This document shows, piece after piece, positions 1 through 8,620 of a stretch of 64,000 nt of DNA. Source of the DNA: Candidatus Izemoplasmatales bacterium. Its GTDB lineage: Bacteria > Bacillota_I > Bacilli_A > Izemoplasmatales > Hujiaoplasmataceae. Numbering within the stretch: position 1 is the stretch's first letter; every line of letters starts with the position of its first letter. The stretch spans positions 1 through 64,000 of the forward strand of contig JBAZNL010000001.1 of assembly GCA_041649275.1 (NCBI GenBank), in the 5' to 3' direction. Both the position numbers and the translations under genes were made by a program. A model generated the notes under the pieces. That model made no database searches and was not told the origin of the DNA. It saw only the letters and a program-made list of their open reading frames with translations.

Positions 1-56
1 TAGCGCGATCGGGTTCGATCTGGTTGAGTCGAAAGAAATGGGATTTCTTCGATCCG

Positions 57-77
57 CCCTTCACAAGGGTTTTTTGT
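57..77 (+). terminator. Rho-independent terminator of an upstream plus-strand gene
   Basis: A short hairpin (CCCTT, loop CAC, AAGGG) is followed directly by six T residues on the plus strand. It would end a plus-strand transcript entering from outside the window. No gene end can be recognised in the first 56 bases. Confidence 0.55.
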
Positions 78-486
78 CGTTATCTACATATATAAAGAAT
101 AAATAGATTGACAGAAGATAGTTAGTCACTCATTAATTTCCATACCAATCCAATCAGGTTGATGTCACAAACTCTTTATTTTTTCATATCACTTGACATG
201 AAAAAAAACGATATAGGTGGATTAATTGAAAACAGATGATATCGAAATCAAACGTGATATCATCTGCCATATATTCTCTAATATCCTGTAAGCATATTTA
301 TCACTTTGATCCTCTTGACGGGCGCGGTCGTGTACCCCCAACCGTCCGCATCTCGTCAGTGTTTTTCGAGTTGTTGCTTGGCATGGCTGAGTCATCTCCC
401 ACCTACACATATGATACCGCTGGCCAATCACTAAGGATCTATGCCATAAAACCTGCTTGATGTTGACCGTTAATTCTGAATGATAA
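78..486. other. Gene-free stretch with no recognised coding sequence
   Basis: This 400-base stretch separates the plus-strand terminator from the end of the polysaccharide operon. The part from about 300 to 440 is richer in G and C than its surroundings and has short open frames on both strands, but none gives a protein family I recognise and none has a convincing ribosome binding site. It may be the worn remnant of a mobile element at the edge of the cluster; that is a guess. Confidence 0.3.
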
Positions 487-1017
487 CTAAACCAATCGAG
501 GATTATTATTTTCAAGATAATCTTTTTTTAGTATTGACATAATGTGTTGATTTTGAAAGGAACTATTTTTATATACCGATTGCCGTAGTTCTCCTTCATT
601 AATGAAACCGAACTTTTGATAGAATTGATAGGCGTTCAGATTGGTGTTAATGACATATAGATACACCCTATTTAGATTAATGTCCATAAAGGCATGTCTT
701 AGCATTTCTGTCATTGCATAAGTTCCAGCACCGTGTGATCTATTTTCTTGTTTACCAATCATTATGTGCAATTCTGCAGATTGATTTATTCTATCAATAT
801 TTAACAAACTTACTAGTCCAACCGGTTCGGAGTCACACAAAACAATACACCTAATCGAGCTCTCTCTTTTTTTTAGGTAATCTTCATACCAAAGATTATC
901 TACATCAATATTAATATACCTATATGGTGCGGCTAAATGTTCAATTAATTCCCTGGATTGTCTCCATTGATTAATTTCAACTATGTCATTTCTTGTCAGT
1001 TCTCGTAATTGATACAT
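487..1017 (-). CDS. GNAT-family N-acetyltransferase, probable amino-sugar acetyltransferase
   Basis: A 176-residue protein of RimJ/RimL or PseH type. The acetyl-CoA pyrophosphate loop is seen as RSHGAGT near residue 93, in the position of the R/QxxGxG/A motif, followed by a helix and the usual ending YQFYQKFGF around residue 130. It is the last gene of the polysaccharide operon, after RmlA, RmlB and a sugar aminotransferase. The likely job is therefore N-acetylation of a dTDP-4-amino-4,6-dideoxyhexose in the cytoplasm before glycosyl transfer. The family assignment is from motifs; the substrate is inferred only from the neighbours. A ribosomal protein acetyltransferase role is the alternative but fits the context poorly. 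Confidence 0.8.
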   Translation of the reverse strand: MYQLRELTRNDIVEINQWRQSRELIEHLAAPYRYINIDVDNLWYEDYLKKRESSIRCIVLCDSEPVGLVSLLNIDRINQSAELHIMIGKQENRSHGAGTYAMTEMLRHAFMDINLNRVYLYVINTNLNAYQFYQKFGFINEGELRQSVYKNSSFQNQHIMSILKKDYLENNNPRLV

Positions 1018-1136
1018 AGCATCTCGCTCCCTTGATTTTATGATGTAGCACAGTCATGAATAATACGATTTCCTGTAACGTATCCATAACTCAAGACACA
1101 ATGCGCGCGTGGTAGATTCTGTAACATTGGATGGAA

Positions 1137-2189
1137 TTATGACTTGTACATCGAAGAGTAGTATTGCAAATAATTCATATTCATAACGTTTTTCACCCAC
1201 TCCACATTTGCTTTGTACCACTCAATTGTATTCGTAATTCCTAGTGGGAAATTGATTTTGGGCATCCACCCTAAATCTGTCATTATTTTGGTGTTGTCTA
1301 TTGCATACCGTCGATCATGTCCCGGTCGATCTGACACATACCTAATTAATGAAGTAGACTTGCCAAGATATGAAACTATAGATTTTATTATTTCTAAATT
1401 CGTCTTCTCACAATTCCCTCCAATATTATATACTTCACCGACTTTCCCCTTATGAAGTACTAGGTCGATGGCATCACAGTGATCGTAGACATGAATCCAA
1501 TCACGAATCTGCATACCATCACCGTATACAGGTAGTTCCATATCATTTATACAATTGTTAATCATCAATGGTATTAGTTTTTCGGGGAATTGATTGGGCC
1601 CGTAATTGTTACTACATCTTGTTACATTTATTGGCAATCCAAATGTACTAAAATACGACATCACCAACATGTCGGCCGCTGCTTTTGAGACAGAATATGG
1701 GCTATTGGGATGTAGTGGTGATTTTTCAGTAAACAACCCCGTGCTGCCAAGCGCTCCATACACTTCATCGGTTGATATTTGTATATATTTGACTCCTGAT
1801 TTATACTCCCTACAATATTTATCGGTTGGGCGTATACTCCAATTCTTTCTTGCCGTGTCAAGTAAAATCTGCGTCCCAATGATATTCGTTGTCAGAAACA
1901 CTTCAGGATCTAGGATACTTCTGTCAACGTGACTTTCGGCCGCAAAATTTACGATGTATGAAATATCGAAATCGACAAATATCTTTTCAATCGCCTTTCG
2001 ATCTCGAATATCCGCTTTATAGAATACATAGTTTTCATTATCAGTAATTTCATTTAGGTTATCAAGATTGCCAGCATAAGTCAACGAATCTACATTGATC
2101 AGCGTATGTTCAGGATGAGTACTTAGCATCTTTTTGATAAAGTTGCTACCTATAAATCCTGCGCCACCCGTTATCAGAATATTTGCCAT
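1137..2189 (-). CDS. rmlB: dTDP-glucose 4,6-dehydratase
   Basis: A 350-residue extended short-chain dehydrogenase. The N-terminal NAD-binding GGAGFIGSNF motif (residues 7-16), the STDEVYG segment and the catalytic YSVSKAAAD motif are all present, and the length is normal for RmlB. The family converts dTDP-glucose to dTDP-4-keto-6-deoxyglucose. It follows rmlA after a 41-base gap, so the two make the keto-sugar that the VioA-like aminotransferase upstream in the operon can aminate. No RmlC or RmlD partner for rhamnose synthesis sits beside it, which supports an amino-sugar rather than a rhamnose product. Confidence in the enzyme is high. Confidence 0.93.
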   Translation of the reverse strand: MANILITGGAGFIGSNFIKKMLSTHPEHTLINVDSLTYAGNLDNLNEITDNENYVFYKADIRDRKAIEKIFVDFDISYIVNFAAESHVDRSILDPEVFLTTNIIGTQILLDTARKNWSIRPTDKYCREYKSGVKYIQISTDEVYGALGSTGLFTEKSPLHPNSPYSVSKAAADMLVMSYFSTFGLPINVTRCSNNYGPNQFPEKLIPLMINNCINDMELPVYGDGMQIRDWIHVYDHCDAIDLVLHKGKVGEVYNIGGNCEKTNLEIIKSIVSYLGKSTSLIRYVSDRPGHDRRYAIDNTKIMTDLGWMPKINFPLGITNTIEWYKANVEWVKNVMNMNYLQYYSSMYKS

Positions 2190-2230
2190 TTATATCTCCT
2201 TATCATTAATAATGCACTAGTACTCTTGAA

Positions 2231-3094
2231 TTACTTAATCAGTGATAGGATGTATTGTCCATAGTCAGTCATTTGCAGCTTGTGCCCAATTTTCATCAAC
2301 TGGTCGTCATTGATTAGTCCTCGACGCCACGCAATTTCCTCTGGGCAAGAGATATAGAAGCCCTGCCTTGATTGTACAGCTTCGACATATTCCGCAGCCT
2401 TAAGGATACCATCTGGGGTTCCAGTATCAAGCCATGCCATACCGCGGCCCAAAAGTATTACCATTAGATCGCCTCTTTGAAGATAAGCATTATTAATTGA
2501 TGTAATTTCTATCTCGCCGCGACTTGATGGTACTACTTTCTTCGCAATCGATACAACATCCTTATCATAGAAATACAAACCTGGAATTGCATAATTAGAT
2601 TTTGGAGATTTCGGTTTTTCCTCGATTGACAGAACTTTATAGTTCTGGTCGAATTCGACTACCCCGAAAGCGCTAGCGTCCTTTACGGGGTATCCAAAAA
2701 CTATCGCGCCTTTTTCAAGGTTTCTTGCTTGGTTAAGAATTTTCGTTAAGTCCTGTCCGTAGAAAACATTATCGCCAAGGATGAGACAGACAGTATCTCC
2801 ATTAATAAACTTCTCCCCTAGAATAAATGCATCGGCGAGTCCGCGCGGGGTATCCTGAATAGCATATGTAAAAGTGATTCCCAACTGCGTTCCATCACCA
2901 AGTAAACGTCTATAGACTGGTGTGTCCTCAGGAGAAGAAATAATCAGTATCTCACGTATTCCAGCCAATAACAATACTGACAATGGATAATAGATCATAG
3001 GTTTATCATAGATGGGCAACAGTTGTTTTGATACCGCTTGTGTCATCGGATATAATCTAGATCCTTTTCCCCCCGCAAGAATAATTCCTTTCAT
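2231..3094 (-). CDS. rmlA: Glucose-1-phosphate thymidylyltransferase
   Basis: This enzyme makes dTDP-glucose from glucose 1-phosphate and dTTP. The start is placed at the ATG at 3094, giving MKGIILAGGKGSRLYP, because a GGAGAAG ribosome binding site lies just before it and the upstream gene stops two bases away; a longer frame upstream is an overlap artefact. The signature GGKGSRLYPMT, the SKQLLPIYDKPM segment, the GDNVFYG substrate motif and EEKPKSPKSNYA are all of the RmlA short form, about 287 residues. With rmlB it forms the dTDP-keto-sugar pair that feeds the adjacent aminotransferase and acetyltransferase. Confidence 0.93.
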   Translation of the reverse strand: MKGIILAGGKGSRLYPMTQAVSKQLLPIYDKPMIYYPLSVLLLAGIREILIISSPEDTPVYRRLLGDGTQLGITFTYAIQDTPRGLADAFILGEKFINGDTVCLILGDNVFYGQDLTKILNQARNLEKGAIVFGYPVKDASAFGVVEFDQNYKVLSIEEKPKSPKSNYAIPGLYFYDKDVVSIAKKVVPSSRGEIEITSINNAYLQRGDLMVILLGRGMAWLDTGTPDGILKAAEYVEAVQSRQGFYISCPEEIAWRRGLINDDQLMKIGHKLQMTDYGQYILSLIK

Positions 3095-3096
3095 AA

Positions 3097-4200
3097 TTAC
3101 TTCTCTTCTCCTAAGACAATATCGCAAATCATATCTACATCCTCAAGGCATAAGTCAGCATATAATGGGAAAGTTAATATATTGCGTGAAACGTAGTTAG
3201 CAATTGGTGTTTGCCCGCACGAAAACTTTCCTTCATAGCATCGAAAACTATTTGTTGTTGGGTAAAAATACTTGCGCGCGAAAATATTGTGATTCATTAG
3301 TTTTTCATATATGTAATCTCTAGAACACCAGAACTCATCAAATAAAACCGGAAAATATGCATAATTACTTCGCACACCCGCTTGAATCGGACTTATAGTC
3401 AAGCCCTTAACACCACGCAATCTATCAAGATACCTTTCATAAACGATTTTTCTTTTCCCGATTTCTGTATCAACGTGTCGTAAATTACATAAACCCATTG
3501 CCGCTTGAAATTCATTCATTTTGCCATTTCCACCTACATAATCGACAGAATCAACACCTGTCAACCCGAAGTTCTTAAGACTATTAAGTGGTTTCGATAA
3601 GGCGGAATCTTGATAAGTTACTGCCCCCCCCTCGATTGTATTAAATACCTTCGTCGCGTGGAAACTAAACATCGATGCGTCTCCAAAATTGGCGATATTA
3701 ATATCTTCAAAGGAAGAACCAAAGGCATGTGCAGCATCATATATTGTAACTAAGCGGTTTTTTTTTGCTATGCGTTCAATTTCATGAACATTACAGATGT
3801 TTCCATATACGTGAACTGGAATTATTGCAGACGTCTTATTAGTTATCAAATCTTCAATTTTCGATGTATCAATAGTGTAGTCTTGACGATTAATGTCACA
3901 AAAAATCGGTGTTAATCCATTTCTCACAATCGCTTGAGTTGTGGATGCGAAAGTATAGGGAGTTGTGATGATTTCCCCAGTCAAACCTAAAGCTACAATC
4001 GCAGACTCTAGTGCAATATGTCCATTTGTAAACAATGTGATATTCGGTGTGTGTAGATATTCTTTCAAATTCTTCTCAAGCATTTGGTGTTTTACACCCA
4101 TGTTTGTTAATATGTGACTATCCCAAATGTCAGCAATTTCATCAAAATATTCCTGCGCATTTGGCATTGATGAACGTGTAACAAAGATTCTATTATCCAT
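3097..4200 (-). CDS. DegT/DnrJ/EryC1/StrS sugar aminotransferase, VioA-like
   Basis: A 367-residue PLP-dependent aminotransferase. The PLP lysine lies in FSFHATKVFNTIEGG, near residue 184, the aspartate motif is YDAAHAFGS, and the N-terminus (YFDEIADIWDSHILTNMG) resembles VioA of dTDP-4-amino-4,6-dideoxyglucose synthesis. The role is transfer of an amino group from glutamate to the 4-keto sugar made by RmlA and RmlB, which follow directly in the operon. The codons for the conserved EGGA stretch contain a run of eight G (plus positions 3624-3631), a possible slippage site. WecE or PseC specificity cannot be excluded from sequence alone. Confidence 0.85.
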   Translation of the reverse strand: MDNRIFVTRSSMPNAQEYFDEIADIWDSHILTNMGVKHQMLEKNLKEYLHTPNITLFTNGHIALESAIVALGLTGEIITTPYTFASTTQAIVRNGLTPIFCDINRQDYTIDTSKIEDLITNKTSAIIPVHVYGNICNVHEIERIAKKNRLVTIYDAAHAFGSSFEDINIANFGDASMFSFHATKVFNTIEGGAVTYQDSALSKPLNSLKNFGLTGVDSVDYVGGNGKMNEFQAAMGLCNLRHVDTEIGKRKIVYERYLDRLRGVKGLTISPIQAGVRSNYAYFPVLFDEFWCSRDYIYEKLMNHNIFARKYFYPTTNSFRCYEGKFSCGQTPIANYVSRNILTFPLYADLCLEDVDMICDIVLGEEK

Positions 4201-4867
4201 TTTCGTCCTCGCATCATTTTTCCGTGGATCACACAGTAATCATATTAATCATAGGTTGACATATACACAAACTTGAAAGCAATTTCGTAAATCATCGCAA
4301 TTATTATTGCGTAGTAAATTCTACTATGACTCGGAACTACAACAGACACATAATCACGGTTGAATAGGAGAATTATTGAAAGCGTTCTTTTATTATATGC
4401 CAGGAAAAATTGTGTGGGAGTAATAACATCTGACCAGTATATTCGTCTAGGAGAGCGGCTTCTATTAGCTACGCTAACTCGATAGTTTTTGGAGTATGCA
4501 GTCGGTCTGATGTATTTTTATAAATTCAGAATGAGTGATAGTCCGGAAAAATGTAGCACTTTGAACGGCGAGTGCCTAATTTGAAAGACTACTTATGATC
4601 ACCGGATGACAATCTGTGATTAAATTCCATTTCAATAGAATGTTTATTCAACTTTCCTACAATAACGTTACCATGAAGACTATAAGCACACGACTAGTCG
4701 ATTTCTATAATAAACATTTGTAGAGTCTTCAATAAGTAATATAGACATGAATCGGTAATTCGACAACTTGGCAGCGCTATAGAGATCTCTTGAATAAACA
4801 AATAGAATGCATCAATAGCCATTATGCTTGTGCGATATATATAAATTTACAAATGATTTCTAGATGT
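4201..4867. other. Long AT-rich non-coding gap inside the polysaccharide locus
   Basis: Nearly 670 bases without a usable open frame on either strand. It lies between the KdsC-like gene and the dTDP-sugar module, so it may mark a junction where two sub-clusters were joined, or hold a promoter for the distal genes. A small inverted repeat (CGCAAT/ATTGCG, near 4296-4311) is the only structure I notice. No decayed gene is recognisable. Confidence 0.4.
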
Positions 4868-5368
4868 TTATTTTTTTGGAAAAAGCAACCAACCTATGAA
4901 CTCCCTAACCGCGCCTTCTCCACCCTTTTGCTCACACACATAATTTGCAATCGATTGGATTTCTTTTGAAGCATCTATTGGGCACCCAACCACACCGCCA
5001 CCCGTTTTTACTTTCATCATTATATCAAAATCATTCATGTCATCTCCAATAAATGCGATAGATGACATAGGCACATTCAATCTTTGTGAAATCTCGCTGA
5101 TTTTGGACTCTTTATTATGAACTCCTTGATGAACCTCTTTAATGCCAAGTTCGTGACACCGACGGACAACGATCTTTGATCTGCGTCCGGTAATGATAAT
5201 TGGCACGATCCCCCTCGGAATTAACATATTATGAATGCCAAAGCCGTCCTTCACATTAAATGCCTTAAGTGATTCACCTTTAGTACCTATATATATTTTT
5301 CCGTCTGTAAGGGTTCCATCCACGTCCATAACAAATATTTTAATCTCTCCTTGATGCATGTTACTCAT
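4868..5368 (-). CDS. KdsC-like HAD phosphatase
   Basis: A 166-residue HAD-superfamily phosphatase with motif I DVDGTLTDG, motif II in IIITGRRS, and motif III/IV GDDMNDFDIM. The C-terminal GGEGAVREF is the signature tail of the KdsC group, which removes phosphate from 3-deoxy-ulosonic acid phosphates. The gene overlaps the end of the aldolase gene by eight bases, so the two are translationally coupled. The expected reaction is dephosphorylation of an ulosonate phosphate before activation by the nearby CMP transferase. The exact sugar is unknown. No KdsA or KdsD is visible, so ordinary Kdo synthesis is not the obvious reading. Confidence 0.87.
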   Translation of the reverse strand: MSNMHQGEIKIFVMDVDGTLTDGKIYIGTKGESLKAFNVKDGFGIHNMLIPRGIVPIIITGRRSKIVVRRCHELGIKEVHQGVHNKESKISEISQRLNVPMSSIAFIGDDMNDFDIMMKVKTGGGVVGCPIDASKEIQSIANYVCEQKGGEGAVREFIGWLLFPKK

Positions 5369-6947
5369 ACCTGGAAGGAGTTATGAAGGATATATTCATA
5401 CCACTTTTTCTCAATTCAATAATCAAACCTTTATAATAATCGTTTCGAATAATCGCTTGTTCTTCAGTCATTGTCCTACGCAAATTTGGATCGAAGTAGT
5501 TCTCCATAATATTTGATGAAAAACCGTCAAAACCGGCCAGATACACTTGCTTGATTCCGAAATGGCGAAGCAAATTGAACATAATCACTGATGACGAATC
5601 GTGAGTCATGTCATCAACAGTAATCCACTTTTTATAATCAAGCACCTTTACGTTTCCACGGCCACCTTTTGAGATGCGTGAGACAACAATTACATTCATA
5701 GCATTCGCTACTGCTTCATCATAGATTTCGTTTCTTGTTGTGAGTACATAATTAATTTTAAAGTCAGAACATAAATTGAGGCCAATTGAGAATATATCTT
5801 CTCTCGCTACATATTCATTTACTAACTGGTGCGATTTGGTTATGCTTGGTCCCGGCGCTATGAGCAACACAGATCTACCATTAATCTCTGCACAAATCTC
5901 ATCAACAACCCCAGTATCATCAACTGATTTTCTTTCGTTATAAAGTCGATACAAATCCTCGGCATACTTAACATCAAACGAAATTTTCTTCTCTTCCGCG
6001 ATTAAACCTAGCAACTCCCCCACTTGGTCGATTGGTAACATGCTTTTGTTATAATAATGACTAGCATAACTTGGGCTACAATGATTTATGGACGATAGGT
6101 AATACTCAGGGGCGTATCCCCAATAGAATTCCGAACGTAGCTGATTGACCACTTTGTCAATCACGTCAAGTAAGGGCGATATTTTATACGTACTACCATA
6201 GAAAATATTCAGGTGTTCAAGTAGTAATTCTGTATTTAGGTTACCTGCGCCCTTCCCCATTCCCATAATCGAACAATCAAGCATCAATTTTCGGTTTGTC
6301 GCAAATTGAAGGAGGGTAATCGCATTTGAGTATGACATTTGGAGGTTATTATGGGAATGGAATCCAAGCGGCATTTCTGGACGTAAATTGTGATCAACAA
6401 GGTTAAGCATTCTACTCATATCGTTTGGTCTCATTTCACCAAAACTGTCAACAATATAGAAACCGGACGCATCCGGTAATTTACTGTTCACCATATCGAT
6501 GAGTTCCAGTAACTCTTTATCTGTGTACCGTAATGTAATCATTGGTTGTATATATAGCTGATACCCCTTATCAATAATCATTCTACCTAAGGGCAAAATA
6601 TTCTCTCTGTCTTTTTTGTGAAACGCTAATCGAATTCCATCTATTCCATTATCAGTGCGAAATCCAAGCTTTTCTACATCAAACCTTCCATAATCCATCA
6701 TCGCTACGTACGTCTTGTTGAGTTTCTTGTTCTTTAAAATGCTCTGTGGGATCACTTTCTCGCTTATGTATTTTGTCCTGCCAGACTGTGAGCCCGCTTT
6801 ATCATCAATATATCCCAATTCTATAATATCAACATCAGACGCCTCGAGAGCAGCCAGAATTTTATCCATATATACTTGACCAAAATTAAAATCGTTCACG
6901 ACCCCACCATCACGTAGGGTTACATCAAGCACCTTTAGCGGATTCAT
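5361..6947 (-). CDS. Fusion of a DRE-TIM (DmpG/HMGL-like) aldolase and a DUF115/MptE-like domain
   Basis: A 528-residue two-domain protein. Residues about 1-300 are a pyruvate-type aldolase of the HMG-CoA lyase/4-hydroxy-2-oxovalerate aldolase group: DVTLRDGG at residues 8-15, the metal-binding HxHN motif in GFHSHNNLQ, and MGKGAGNLNTE near the end of the barrel. Residues about 355-528 carry LLIAPGPSI and DDMTHDSSS, the pattern of DUF115/MptE-like proteins. Related Maf domains are known to transfer nonulosonic acids to flagellin. My inference is that the aldolase condenses pyruvate with a sugar aldehyde to give a 3-deoxy-ulosonic acid, and that the second domain handles the same sugar, perhaps as a transferase. 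A good GGAGG site precedes the start. Confidence 0.75.
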   Translation of the reverse strand: MNPLKVLDVTLRDGGVVNDFNFGQVYMDKILAALEASDVDIIELGYIDDKAGSQSGRTKYISEKVIPQSILKNKKLNKTYVAMMDYGRFDVEKLGFRTDNGIDGIRLAFHKKDRENILPLGRMIIDKGYQLYIQPMITLRYTDKELLELIDMVNSKLPDASGFYIVDSFGEMRPNDMSRMLNLVDHNLRPEMPLGFHSHNNLQMSYSNAITLLQFATNRKLMLDCSIMGMGKGAGNLNTELLLEHLNIFYGSTYKISPLLDVIDKVVNQLRSEFYWGYAPEYYLSSINHCSPSYASHYYNKSMLPIDQVGELLGLIAEEKKISFDVKYAEDLYRLYNERKSVDDTGVVDEICAEINGRSVLLIAPGPSITKSHQLVNEYVAREDIFSIGLNLCSDFKINYVLTTRNEIYDEAVANAMNVIVVSRISKGGRGNVKVLDYKKWITVDDMTHDSSSVIMFNLLRHFGIKQVYLAGFDGFSSNIMENYFDPNLRRTMTEEQAIIRNDYYKGLIIELRKSGMNISFITPSRYE

Positions 6948-6963
6948 ATGTTACCTCCATTGT

Positions 6964-7608
6964 TTATATATCTATATTAACAAAGTGCTGAGCAAGTAAA
7001 TAATCATATCGATCATTTATGTCTATTGCTTCTTTAAATGTTACTTCCTTGATAAATGGCTTCTCCCCAATGCGACGACGGTACTTCTCAAAAACCTCTC
7101 TTCGGAAGACATATATTCCCGACGTCTCCCTATATATGACATCTAAATCCTGACTCCTTGGCATGTTGGTCGCATCAAAGTTTATGGGTTGTCCATCTTT
7201 CCACAAAAAATCTTGGATCTTTGTTGCGCAAAAGGCAGAATCATAAGCACCGGATTGAACAGATTGTATACACTCTCGCATTGTCTGTGAAGTAATAAAT
7301 GGCGCCGTAGCATGAGCATACACAAAAATATCTGCATCCATAATATTCAGATATTCTTGAAAAATCTGTGTAAAATTGGTTGACGGTGAATCGAGAAAAG
7401 TTGGTCGTTGAACAAAGTTCACCCCCCGAGGAAGATATTCTTTTACACTCTCTTGACTGCAAAAGACATCTATACGGTCAACAAGATCAATCGCTTTCAA
7501 TGTGTCAAGTTCATGCTGCAATAGAGGTTTACCACCAAGAAGCATTGTGTTTTTCCCCGGCAATCGCTCATTGTTTAACTTAATTGGCATTACTGCAATC
7601 GTTGTCAT
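6964..7608 (-). CDS. Acylneuraminate/Kdo-type cytidylyltransferase
   Basis: A 214-residue member of the NeuA/KdsB nucleotidyltransferase family. The N-terminal PIKLNNERLPGKN corresponds to the CTP-binding signature, and YAHATAPF and IYRETSGIYVF match conserved family segments. It activates a 2-keto-3-deoxy sugar acid with CTP to a CMP-sugar. It lies just before the aldolase-fusion and KdsC-like genes, and this trio is the strongest evidence for a CMP-ulosonic acid pathway in the operon. The first conserved stretch has Lys-Leu-Asn-Asn-Glu where many homologues have R-x-G-S-K, so the substrate may differ from Neu5Ac. Confidence 0.85.
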   Translation of the reverse strand: MTTIAVMPIKLNNERLPGKNTMLLGGKPLLQHELDTLKAIDLVDRIDVFCSQESVKEYLPRGVNFVQRPTFLDSPSTNFTQIFQEYLNIMDADIFVYAHATAPFITSQTMRECIQSVQSGAYDSAFCATKIQDFLWKDGQPINFDATNMPRSQDLDVIYRETSGIYVFRREVFEKYRRRIGEKPFIKEVTFKEAIDINDRYDYLLAQHFVNIDI

Positions 7609-7677
7609 ACCAGCCCATCCTATCTATGTCACCATTGAATCTATGTGATGCATATACATAATAATTGTATCACACAA

Positions 7678-8619
7678 TTAATTGAAGTTTCGTATTATTC
7701 CTACAATGCGTTTCATATCGGTGATAGTGTATCGTTGATCACATGGTAAAGCTATGATATTTGACACATAATCTGTCTCAACGCTTCCAGTAATGTTTGG
7801 CACAGAAGGCCATAGTGTCGGGATATATATATAGTTCTCCCTTAATAGTTGTCTCAGTTCGGTACCCTTCACATGATAATAGGGATATGCAAATGGACCA
7901 ATTGGTTTATGTATATAAAGTGGATTATTATGTTTTAGTTCGTTCTCCAATTGTGAATAGTTCTTTTCGCGTCTCTTCTTAATGAGGTTATAGTCTATCG
8001 CTCCAAGCAGATTATGTGTCAACCTAGACATATATTTCAAATCGCATTCATAGAATGAATCTTCGTTTGCTTTAAAATCATTATAGTAATCTGTGGCATT
8101 CCCCTCATAACGTCCTAAAATGTGCTTCATCCTATCTTTTGAAACATCTATTTGTAAGTGATCTAATTTCGGCACTGATGACAAATATGCTCCATCGGGC
8201 ACTCCGAAGAATTTCCTACACGAGTATATTGTGACTACCCCAACAACTGGCCTTTGAAAAAAAGATTGAGCATTATCAACGATGATATTTATATATCTTT
8301 TTTTCAGTTTTATAATGGTGTTGTTGTCTACCTGCCCATAGTAATTAACGATATACAAGTATTCGCCTTCGCGAAGCTCATTATTATAAATTGGTTGAAA
8401 ATCACGACTCACATGGTAGTATTCATAATCAATATGAGACTTATCGCACAAGTAGGATATCGAGTCACATAATAGATATGGGATAATTAATTTTTTTATA
8501 TTGTGTGTCATGGATAGGTATAATAACGCATTTCGCGCGCTATTAACCGCAACTAAATCTCGGTAGTACTCGTTTGACACTAATTGTTCTAGGCCAAAAT
8601 ATCCACCAATTTCATACAT
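7678..8619 (-). CDS. Short DegT-like PLP-fold enzyme
   Basis: A 313-residue protein with a compact DegT/aminotransferase layout. IVDNAQSFF fits the PLP aspartate motif and YSCRKFFGVPDGAY fits the lysine loop, where Lys in CRKFFG would hold the cofactor. It is shorter than a typical DegT enzyme (about 370-400 residues) and diverged. It is nearly joined to the ATP-grasp gene (one base apart), and the cytidylyltransferase follows. It may aminate the ulosonic acid or its precursor. I cannot tell whether it is an active transaminase, since the surrounding motifs are weak. Confidence 0.6.
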   Translation of the reverse strand: MYEIGGYFGLEQLVSNEYYRDLVAVNSARNALLYLSMTHNIKKLIIPYLLCDSISYLCDKSHIDYEYYHVSRDFQPIYNNELREGEYLYIVNYYGQVDNNTIIKLKKRYINIIVDNAQSFFQRPVVGVVTIYSCRKFFGVPDGAYLSSVPKLDHLQIDVSKDRMKHILGRYEGNATDYYNDFKANEDSFYECDLKYMSRLTHNLLGAIDYNLIKKRREKNYSQLENELKHNNPLYIHKPIGPFAYPYYHVKGTELRQLLRENYIYIPTLWPSVPNITGSVETDYVSNIIALPCDQRYTITDMKRIVGIIRNFN

Positions 8620-8620
8620 A

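Noticed and set aside
222..515. Two short overlapping frames on opposite strands near the left end
   Set aside because: No ribosome binding site, no recognisable domain, and no reason to prefer either; left as non-coding.
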